From assembly GCA_003154025.1 (NCBI GenBank), contig PMCE01000484.1:3611-13340 (forward strand): a stretch of DNA of 9,730 nt. The letters run 5' to 3'. The notes beneath the pieces were generated by a model that had not been told where the DNA came from, searched no databases, and saw only the letters and a program-made list of their open reading frames with translations. The position numbers and the translations under genes are program-made. This DNA comes from Syntrophaceae bacterium. Its GTDB lineage: Bacteria > Desulfobacterota > SM23-61. Positions 1-5,475 of the stretch are shown piece by piece (position 1 is the first letter of the stretch; each line of letters begins with the position of its first letter).

Positions 1-11
1 CCGGTTTCCGC

Positions 12-1217
12 GTGGATGCCCCTATGCGAACCTCTTCCCCGGATATAGATCTCCTTCTCCTCTGCTCCCGTACCTCCCTGGACCCGCGGCAAGAAGAAAG
101 GATTGCGGCCCTCCTGGGGAAGGGAATCGATTGGGACCGGTTAACCGGGTGGGGCCGGAGGCACGGGACCTTCCCCCTGCTGTACCGGAACCTGAAGAAG
201 GTCCGACCGGAACTGGTTCCTTCGGCCGTTCTGGAACGGCTGCAGAAGCTCTTCTTCCTGTGTGCCGGTCAGAACCTGTTCCTCACCCAGGAACTCTTGA
301 AGATCCTCGAACGCTTCGATGCCGCCAAAATCCCTGCGCTTCCTTTCAAGGGCCCCACCCTGGCCGCCGCTCTTTATGGCGACCTCACCCTCCGGCCCTT
401 CGGGGACCTGGACATCCTGGTCCCCAAAGCGGACGTCTCGCGGGCCAAGGATTTGCTGGTGTCCGAGGGATACGAATGGGAGGGCGGCACGGACGAGTGC
501 CAGGATGCGTCCTTCCGCAAGGCGGATTTGGGTTATATGCTCAGGGAGAAAAGCAAACGGGTCCTGGTGGAAATCGACTGGGAGATTACTCCCCGGGAGT
601 TCCCCATCACTCTCGATTTGGCCCTCCTTTGGGAAAGACTCGAAGAGATCCCTTTCCAGGGGCGGAAGGTCAGCGCCTTGTCCCCGGAAGACTTCCTCCT
701 CACCCTGGCGCTGCATGGGGGGAAGCACCAGTGGGAGCGCTTGAGCTGGGTCTGCGACCTGGCGGAATTGGGCCGGGTCTATCCGCTGGATTTCGACTGC
801 CTGGCCGCCAAGGCGCGAGATCTAAGGTGCGAACGATTACTTTGGCTCGGCCTCGGTCTGGCCCATGACCTGCTGGAGGCCCCCTGGCCCCCGGAAATTC
901 TTCGCCGGATCCAGGACGACCCCAGGGTGCAGTCCCAGGTCCGCTCCATCGGCCAAAGAATGTTCCGGCCACCTTGCACCCCTGGGGGAGCTTTCGGGCT
1001 CACCTCTTTCTATCTCCAGATGTGCAACAGCCTCCGAGACCAGGTTCGTTTCTGCTTCCGCCTGCTTTTCACTCCCACCACCGGAGACTGGAAATCCCTG
1101 CCCCTTCCGCCCCGCCTCTTCTTTCTCTACTACCTGATCCACCCCTTTCGTCTGTTGGGGAAGTGCGGAAAAGAGCTATGGGAGCGCCCTCCCATGGCGG
1201 CAAATCAGCCGCAATGA
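12..1217 (+). CDS. Uncharacterised nucleotidyltransferase family protein (NTP_transf_5-like)
   Basis: The product is a soluble protein of about 400 residues resembling the Pfam NTP_transf_5 family, which is often found in exopolysaccharide and exosortase loci. Its substrate is unknown. Numbering from the GTG at 12, K113-G114 is followed by LYGDLTLRPFGDLDILV at 121-137. This is the nucleotidyltransferase signature in which D132 and D134 should bind the metal. VEIDW (186-190) may carry the third acidic residue. LALHGGKHQW (232-241) and WVCDLAEL (246-253) match the helical C-terminal part typical of the family. There is no signal peptide or clear membrane helix. The start is uncertain: GTG at 12 and ATG at 24 are both in frame, neither has a visible ribosome binding site, and no stop lies between position 1 and 12, so the gene could begin outside the window. 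It is the only gene on this strand and converges with the glycan operon. The family call is fairly sure; the biochemical role is not. Confidence 0.82.
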   Translation: MDAPMRTSSPDIDLLLLCSRTSLDPRQEERIAALLGKGIDWDRLTGWGRRHGTFPLLYRNLKKVRPELVPSAVLERLQKLFFLCAGQNLFLTQELLKILERFDAAKIPALPFKGPTLAAALYGDLTLRPFGDLDILVPKADVSRAKDLLVSEGYEWEGGTDECQDASFRKADLGYMLREKSKRVLVEIDWEITPREFPITLDLALLWERLEEIPFQGRKVSALSPEDFLLTLALHGGKHQWERLSWVCDLAELGRVYPLDFDCLAAKARDLRCERLLWLGLGLAHDLLEAPWPPEILRRIQDDPRVQSQVRSIGQRMFRPPCTPGGAFGLTSFYLQMCNSLRDQVRFCFRLLFTPTTGDWKSLPLPPRLFFLYYLIHPFRLLGKCGKELWERPPMAANQPQ

Positions 1218-1222
1218 ACCCC

Positions 1223-1326
1223 GCAAGTCGTAAGGCGCGAGGGGGATAAAAAAGGAAGTTGCAGGGCGTCAGGCGTGAGGGGAAAAACGTTTTTATCGAC
1301 TTGCGCTCTCGCGACTTGCGACTTGC
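1223..1326. repeat. Heptamer repeat tracts with inverted arms between convergent genes
   Basis: The 213-nt gap between the two convergent genes holds three short runs of 7-nt words. GCAAGTC and two degenerate relatives occupy 1223-1243. A second word pair (GCGTCAG, GCGTGAG) lies at 1266-1279. GACTTGC, the exact reverse complement of the first word, occurs at 1298-1304, 1313-1319 and 1320-1326. The first and third runs therefore form imperfect inverted arms (about 1221-1242 against 1308-1328) around a 65-nt loop that contains the palindrome AAAAACGTTTTT at 1284-1295. The arrangement could fold in RNA from either strand and might help end transcription, but no strong U-tract proves it. Confidence 0.6.
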
Positions 1327-1338
1327 GGTTTTCAAAAG

Positions 1339-1356
1339 CCCCCGGCTCTGCGGGGG
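1339..1356 (-). terminator. Possible intrinsic terminator of the glycan operon
   Basis: Read on the - strand, a perfect 6-bp G+C stem (CCCCCG / CGGGGG, loop CAGAGC) is followed by CTTTTG, a weak U-tract. It lies 75 nt past the stop codon of the last operon gene. On the + strand the same hairpin has no following T-run, so it would serve the operon rather than the convergent gene. A second 6-bp stem (CCCCAA / TTGGGG, 1412-1428) sits immediately after the stop codon without a T-run. The call rests on the hairpin alone. Confidence 0.35.
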
Positions 1357-1430
1357 ATCTATGACTTTATCGGATCAATCTAAAGGGAAAAGCAGGGAGG
1401 TGGGGATGAGGCCCCAAAAGCCTTGGGGGG

Positions 1431-3317
1431 TTAAAGTTGGGGGGTGTAGTCGGGGATGAGTTCTTGCAGTTTGTGCTTGATGGAAGGGCAATCATAATTC
1501 CGGGTGATGGAAAGGAGCTCATCGACCTGTTCGTTGAGGGGTCCGGGGTCCCAGGTATGGTTGCCCCGGAGGACCATGATCTTCTTGTGCGAGGTACTCA
1601 CGATTCCCTCCCCTTCGGTGATGAGTTCCTCGTAAAGCTTTTCTCCAGGGCGAAGGCCGATATACTGGATGGGAATATCCACCTCGGGTTCGTAGCCGTG
1701 GAGGCGGACCAGGTCCCGGGCCATATCCAATATGCGAACGGGTTTCCCCATGTCCAGGATGAAGATCTCCCCTCCCTTCCCCATCGCCCCGGCCTGGAGA
1801 ATGAGCTGAGCGGCCTCGGAGACGCTCATAAAGTAGCGGGTCATATCCGGGTGGGTCACGGTCACCGGGCCTCCCCGGGCGATCTGCTCCTGGAAGAGGG
1901 GGATCACCGACCCCGAACTCCCCAGGACGTTGCCGAAACGAACGGCCATGAAGCGGGTGCGGGAGTTTCCGTTATATCCTTCAATCATCATCTCCGCCAG
2001 GCGCTTGGTCGCCCCCATCACGTTGGTCGGGCGGACCGCCTTGTCCGAGGAGACCAGGACGAACCTCTCCACCCTCCCCTCGAGGGAGGCGGCCACCAGA
2101 TTGCGACTCCCGATCACGTTGTTGTACACAGCCTCCCAGGGGTAGCGCTCCTGGATGGGCACATGCTTGTAGGCCGCGGCGTGGAAGACCACCTGGGGCC
2201 GGAATTCCCGGAAGGTGCGGTCCAGGGCCTCCCGCCGCCGGATGTCCACCAGGTAGTCATAGGCTTTCACGTAGGGAAACCGCTGGCGACACTCCATCTC
2301 CATCCGGTAGAGGTTTAACTCGTTCATCTCCACCAGGGCCACGGCCAAGGGGCGGAAGCGGCAGATTTGCCGGATCAGCTCGCTCCCCACCGACCCTCCG
2401 GCTCCGGTCACCAGGACCCTCTTCTGGCGGAGGATACGGGCGATCTCCTCCTGATTGAGTTTGACCTCGTCCCGCACCACCAGGTCTTCGAAGGAGATCT
2501 CCCGCACGGTCTTGATGGACACCTTTCCGTCAATGAGTTCCCCCAGGGCCGGGGTGGTGCGGCATTTCAGGCCCGTGGCGTCGCAGAGCTGGACGATCCG
2601 GCGCATCTCCTGGGCCGTGGCCGAGGGCATGGCGACGAGGATCTCGTCCATCTCGTCGTCGTAGGCCAGCTGCATGATGCGGGTAACCCCCCCCAGGACC
2701 GGCACGCCGTGGATCCTCATGCCCTTCTTGCCGGGGTTGTCATCCAGGAACCCCGCCACCTCGTAATTCAGACGGGAGTTCTCCCGGATCTCTCTCAACA
2801 TTTTTTCTCCGGCGTTCCCGGCCCCGATGATAAGCAGGCGTTTCCGGGGTCGGCGGGACTCATTTCGGGTCCCGGGAGAAAAGATGCGGAAGAGGCCCTT
2901 CCAGGCTTTCCTTTTCTCCGTGAGGACCAGGCGGATGGCCGCCCGCACCCCTCCCACCAGGATGAAAGAAAGAATCCAATCTAAAATGAAGATGGACCGG
3001 GGGAACCCTCGAAAGCGGTAGTTCACCAGGATGAACAGAGCGAGGCCTGCCGAAGCCATCAGGGTGGTTCTCACGATGTTCAGCAGGTCCATCAGGCTGG
3101 TATACCGCCACATCCCCCGGTAGAGGCCAAACAAGGCGAAGAGGATCAACTTGAGCAGGATGATGTACGGGAGGCTATCCCGGAAATGCGCCCAATCACC
3201 CAGAGGAACCTGGCCTTCGAACCGCAGCAGGAAAGCCAGCAGATAGGCGGCCCCGACCAGGAAGGTATCCAGGAATATCATCAGGTAGAAATTGGGGTTC
3301 CGCAGGAATGTTCCCAT
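1431..3317 (-). CDS. Membrane-anchored NDP-sugar 4,6-dehydratase (WbpM/FlaA1/PglF/CapD family)
   Basis: This 628-residue inner-membrane enzyme probably converts a UDP-N-acetylhexosamine to its 4-keto-6-deoxy form, the first step toward amino-deoxy sugars. Four hydrophobic segments (about 11-32, 47-66, 82-100, 107-128) anchor it. A first Rossmann domain follows, with LLIIGAGNAG at 161-170 (CoA-binding-like). The catalytic short-chain dehydrogenase domain begins at about 299, with GAGGSVG at 305-311 for NAD(P). The active site shows the Ser-Met-Lys variant of this subfamily rather than Ser-Tyr-Lys: SSDK at 423-426, then M434 and K438 in VMGATKRLAE. LRPGEKLYEEL at 555-565 is the usual C-terminal marker. 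Length is normal for the two-domain type. ATG at 3317 lies 13 nt after the sugar transferase stop; its ribosome binding site is weak. It is the last gene of the operon. UDP-GlcNAc is the likely substrate by family, not proven here. Confidence 0.95.
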   Translation of the reverse strand: MGTFLRNPNFYLMIFLDTFLVGAAYLLAFLLRFEGQVPLGDWAHFRDSLPYIILLKLILFALFGLYRGMWRYTSLMDLLNIVRTTLMASAGLALFILVNYRFRGFPRSIFILDWILSFILVGGVRAAIRLVLTEKRKAWKGLFRIFSPGTRNESRRPRKRLLIIGAGNAGEKMLREIRENSRLNYEVAGFLDDNPGKKGMRIHGVPVLGGVTRIMQLAYDDEMDEILVAMPSATAQEMRRIVQLCDATGLKCRTTPALGELIDGKVSIKTVREISFEDLVVRDEVKLNQEEIARILRQKRVLVTGAGGSVGSELIRQICRFRPLAVALVEMNELNLYRMEMECRQRFPYVKAYDYLVDIRRREALDRTFREFRPQVVFHAAAYKHVPIQERYPWEAVYNNVIGSRNLVAASLEGRVERFVLVSSDKAVRPTNVMGATKRLAEMMIEGYNGNSRTRFMAVRFGNVLGSSGSVIPLFQEQIARGGPVTVTHPDMTRYFMSVSEAAQLILQAGAMGKGGEIFILDMGKPVRILDMARDLVRLHGYEPEVDIPIQYIGLRPGEKLYEELITEGEGIVSTSHKKIMVLRGNHTWDPGPLNEQVDELLSITRNYDCPSIKHKLQELIPDYTPQL

Positions 3318-3330
3318 GAAAAGTACCCGC

Positions 3331-3951
3331 TTATTCGCGCCCTTCTCCCCGTTTCAGGAGGCTCCGGAATGTCGCTCCCAAAATCTTCAGGTCTTTCCCG
3401 AAAGAAATATTTTCCACGTACTCGAGGTTCATCCGCAGCTTGTCGGGCAATATGGATTGTACGTAAATCCGTTTTGGGTCGTCGCTCAGGGCCAGGGTTC
3501 TCTCTTCCCGGCGGTATTTGACGGAGGCCGGATCGGTGATCCCCGGCCTTACCTCCAGGATTTTGCCGAAATCGCCCCGGTAGACGGAGCGGTAATCGGG
3601 AACTTCCGGCCGGGGTCCCACGAGGCTCAGGTCCCCCGCCAGGACGTTGATGAGCTGGGGCATTTCATCCAGCTTCGTTTCCCTGAGCGCCCTCCCGATC
3701 CGCGTCACCCGGCTGGCGTCGCCCGGGGTGAAGCCGGCGGACGCCCCGTTGCCCGGCCTCATGGTGCGAAACTTGAAAAGGCGGAATCCTCGCCCGCCTT
3801 TTCCCATTCGTTCCTGCCGGAAAAAGACCGGACCCGGGCCCGAAAACCTGACCAGAACCGCGACCAAGGCCATCATGGGAAGGAATCCCAAAAGCCCCAG
3901 GGAGGAAACAGCCAGGTCGAAAACCCTTTTCCCGAATCCCGGATAGATCAT
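3331..3951 (-). CDS. Phosphoglycosyl transferase (bacterial sugar transferase, PglC/WcaJ C-domain type)
   Basis: It transfers a sugar 1-phosphate from a UDP-sugar to undecaprenyl phosphate at the cytoplasmic face of the inner membrane, the committed step of lipid-linked glycan assembly. The 206-residue form has only the catalytic core plus one N-terminal hydrophobic hairpin (about 10-35, with Pro25 at the expected break), like PglC, and lacks the long multi-spanning domain of WbaP/WcaJ. KFRTM at 60-64, the catalytic Asp-Glu pair D95-E96 in ETKLDEMPQL, and GDLSLVGPRPE at 106-116 are all intact. ATG at 3951 is chosen. An in-frame TTG at 3978 would add nine residues encoded by the adjacent repeat tract. 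No Shine-Dalgarno is visible for either start, because pyrimidine-rich repeat sequence occupies that position. The gene sits 141 nt after the aminotransferase gene, the one loose junction in the operon, and 13 nt before the dehydratase. Confidence 0.94.
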   Translation of the reverse strand: MIYPGFGKRVFDLAVSSLGLLGFLPMMALVAVLVRFSGPGPVFFRQERMGKGGRGFRLFKFRTMRPGNGASAGFTPGDASRVTRIGRALRETKLDEMPQLINVLAGDLSLVGPRPEVPDYRSVYRGDFGKILEVRPGITDPASVKYRREERTLALSDDPKRIYVQSILPDKLRMNLEYVENISFGKDLKILGATFRSLLKRGEGRE

Positions 3952-3961
3952 ATTGAAGGAC

Positions 3962-3989
3962 CAAGGCGCAAGGTACAAGGTTCAAGGCA
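3962..3989. repeat. Tandem heptamer CAAGGNN, four units
   Basis: Four consecutive 7-nt units begin at 3962, 3969, 3976 and 3983. Each starts CAAGG and they differ only in the last two bases (CG, TA, TT, CA). The tract ends 11 nt before the ATG of the sugar transferase on the - strand, so it fills the place where a ribosome binding site would be expected. On the coding strand it reads as CCTTG-rich sequence with no purine-rich stretch. Confidence 0.75.
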
Positions 3990-4010
3990 CAACAAACCGG
4001 GGGTCAAGAA

Positions 4011-4042
4011 CCTGAATCCTGAAACCTGGGATCTGAATCCTG
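4011..4042. repeat. Tandem heptamer CCTGAAT-like, four and a half units
   Basis: Units begin at 4011 (CCTGAAT), 4018 (CCTGAAA), 4025 (CCTGGGA) and 4032 (TCTGAAT), with a partial CCTG at 4039. The period is exactly 7 nt, but the word differs from the CAAGG tract 21 nt away. It lies in the same 141-nt gap upstream of the sugar transferase gene. No protein or RNA gene is apparent in it. Confidence 0.7.
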
Positions 4043-4050
4043 TATTTTTC

Positions 4051-4078
4051 TCCTCTCTGTGTCCTCTGCGGCTCTGCG
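4051..4078. repeat. CTCTG-word repeat tract (period 8-9 nt)
   Basis: The words CTCTCTGTG, TCCTCTGCG and GCTCTGCG follow one another with a period of 9 and then 8 nt. This is the third different short-word tract stacked in the gap between the aminotransferase and sugar transferase genes. It begins 14 nt past the aminotransferase stop codon in the direction of transcription. It is less regular than its neighbours and I am less sure that it is the same kind of element. Confidence 0.5.
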
Positions 4079-4092
4079 AAAGAAAATGATAT

Positions 4093-5469
4093 TCATTTTT
4101 TGTTCTTCTGGACCACCGACAGCACCGCATGGATCACGTCCTCCACGTCCCGGTCCTCCAGTCCCGGATGAAGGGGAAGGGACAGGAGGCGCTGGTATTC
4201 CCGGAAGGCCACGGGAAAATCCTCCGGCTTCCACCCGAATCGATCCCGGTAGTAGGGGTGAAGATGGATGGGGATGAAATGGACGCTCGTCCCGATGCTC
4301 CGGGCCTTGAGCTCTTTGATAAAGCAATTGCGGGAGAGGGTCAGCCTCTCCAAGTTCAGGCGCAGGACGTAAAGATGCCAGGCGCTGTCCACCTCGGGGC
4401 GGGTGGTCGGCGCCTGCAATTGGGGGACCCGCGAGAAAGCTTCGTCGTAGCGGCGGGCGATCTCGCGGCGGCGGGCATGGAACTTCCCGAGCTTGCGCAG
4501 CTGGGCCAACCCCAGTGAGGCGCAGAGGTCGGTGAGGTTGTACTTGAAGCCCGCCTCCACCACTTCGTAGAACCATGACCCCTCGGCGGAGTACCTCTTC
4601 CATGCATCCTTGCTCATTCCGTGCAAACTCAAAACCCGGGCTTTTTTCAGGATCTCCGGGGGCCCGGTCAGCATCCCCCCCTCGCCGGTGGTCAGGTTCT
4701 TGGTGCCGTAGAAGGAAAAACACGCCAATTGCGGATTGCGGATTGGGGATTGCGGATTGGAGGAACCGCTCAAAGTATCCGAATCCAATTGCGGATTGTC
4801 CCGCCCCGGCGGGACGGATTGCGGAATAGAAGAACCGATCAGCCGGCCCTTATACTTTGCGGGGAGGGCATGGGCGGCGTCTTCGATGACCGCCAGGCGA
4901 TATTTTTGCGCAATGCCCAGAATCTGGTCCATCTCACAAGGATGACCGTAGAGATGGACGGAAATAATGGCCTTGATTTCGCACTGCCCATTGCGCATTG
5001 CGCATTTCAGCGCATCTTCGATGCGCCGGGGCTCGATGTTCAAGGTGTCGGGTTCTACATCCACCAGGATGGGGCGGGCGCCTACGTGTTCGATGACGTG
5101 CACCGTGGAACAAAAGGTCATGGGGGTGGTGATCACCCCGTCGCCCGGACCGATTCCCAGGGAAAGGAGTGAGAGGTGAAGGGCGGCGGTCCCCGAGCTG
5201 AGTGCCAGGGCCGCGGGAGCCCCCACGAAGGAGGCAAATTCCCGTTCGAACCGTTCCACCTTGGGCCCCGTGGTGATCCAGCCGGACCGGAGGGTGTCGA
5301 CCACCTCGGCGATCTCCTCCTCCCCGATGGAGGGTGGCGAGAAAGAAAGGAAGGTGGAGCGTGGTTCCCGCTCCGGAATTTTCCCTTTTGAGGTCCTCGT
5401 TCCGGGAGGCGGCTGCCGTCGTTCCTTATCCGTGGAGGGAATCTTTATTTCCCTGGGAAGTTCGATCAT
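4093..5469 (-). CDS. DegT/DnrJ/EryC1/StrS-type sugar aminotransferase with repeat-derived insertions
   Basis: A PLP-dependent, cytoplasmic fold-type I aminotransferase of 458 residues, likely to aminate the 4-keto sugar made by the dehydratase, as PglE or PseC do. Landmarks are WITTGPKVERFE (64-75), the PLP phosphate site SSGTAALHLS (91-100), VIEDAAHA with D197 (194-201), and FSFYGTKNLTTGEGG with the Schiff-base lysine K257 (251-265). FKYNLTD (308-314) and HLYVLRL (365-371) follow as expected. Two stretches lack counterparts in ordinary members, which are usually about 370-400 residues: about 214-248, just before the PLP lysine, and about 155-164. Both are encoded by heptamer repeats and keep the frame. 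The first 38 residues are a Pro/Arg/Lys-rich extension. ATG at 5469 lies 6 nt after the methyltransferase stop with AAGG upstream, and no later start is apparent before the conserved core. Family certain; exact sugar inferred. Confidence 0.93.
   Translation of the reverse strand: MIELPREIKIPSTDKERRQPPPGTRTSKGKIPEREPRSTFLSFSPPSIGEEEIAEVVDTLRSGWITTGPKVERFEREFASFVGAPAALALSSGTAALHLSLLSLGIGPGDGVITTPMTFCSTVHVIEHVGARPILVDVEPDTLNIEPRRIEDALKCAMRNGQCEIKAIISVHLYGHPCEMDQILGIAQKYRLAVIEDAAHALPAKYKGRLIGSSIPQSVPPGRDNPQLDSDTLSGSSNPQSPIRNPQLACFSFYGTKNLTTGEGGMLTGPPEILKKARVLSLHGMSKDAWKRYSAEGSWFYEVVEAGFKYNLTDLCASLGLAQLRKLGKFHARRREIARRYDEAFSRVPQLQAPTTRPEVDSAWHLYVLRLNLERLTLSRNCFIKELKARSIGTSVHFIPIHLHPYYRDRFGWKPEDFPVAFREYQRLLSLPLHPGLEDRDVEDVIHAVLSVVQKNKK
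4728..4836 (-). repeat. In-frame repeat insertion 1 in the aminotransferase (ATTGCGG heptamers)
   Basis: On the + strand, ATTGCGG-type heptamers start at 4728, 4735, 4742 (ATTGGGG), 4749 and 4756 (ATTGGAG), and again at 4788 and 4818. A 20-nt segment at 4748-4767 recurs with four differences at 4817-4836 (offset 69 nt), and a 14-nt segment at 4725-4738 recurs exactly at 4785-4798 (offset 60 nt). Both offsets are multiples of three, so the reading frame is preserved. The protein repeats GSS, NPQS/IPQS and NPQL twice. A perfect 8-bp palindrome with a CC loop (GTCCCGCC / GGCGGGAC, 4798-4815) lies between copies. The tract adds roughly 31 residues just ahead of the PLP-lysine strand. Confidence 0.75.
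4983..5010 (-). repeat. In-frame repeat insertion 2 in the aminotransferase (ATTGCGC heptamers)
   Basis: Four 7-nt words start at 4983 (ACTGCCC), 4990 (ATTGCGC), 4997 (ATTGCGC) and 5004 (ATTTCAG). They encode the segment KCAMRNGQCE at residues 155-164, where relatives usually have only three or four residues between the helix and the KAI strand. The excess is about 7 residues, or 21 nt, which is exactly three heptamers. The word differs by one base from that of the larger insertion in the same gene. Confidence 0.6.
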
Positions 5470-5475
5470 AGGCGT

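Noticed and set aside
1437..2984. Long open frames on the + strand (1437-2318, 2367-2984)
   Set aside because: They lie antisense to the dehydratase gene, whose motifs are unmistakable. Their translations are His/Gly/Pro-rich with no recognisable domain, as expected for shadows in GC-rich DNA.
3952..3978. TTG at 3978 as start of the sugar transferase
   Set aside because: It would encode nine residues from the CAAGG heptamer tract, has no ribosome binding site, and the ATG at 3951 gives the usual PglC-type N-terminus.
3292..4089. Open frame of 265 codons on the + strand
   Set aside because: It is antisense to the sugar transferase gene and runs through the intergenic repeat tracts; no family is recognisable.
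4728..5010. CRISPR array or transposon remnant in the aminotransferase gene
   Set aside because: The units are 7 nt without spacers, and there are no long terminal inverted repeats or transposase fragment. A short tandem repeat is the simpler reading.
4093..5469. Aminotransferase as a pseudogene disrupted by repeats
   Set aside because: The frame is intact, both insertions preserve it, and all PLP-binding motifs including the lysine are present.
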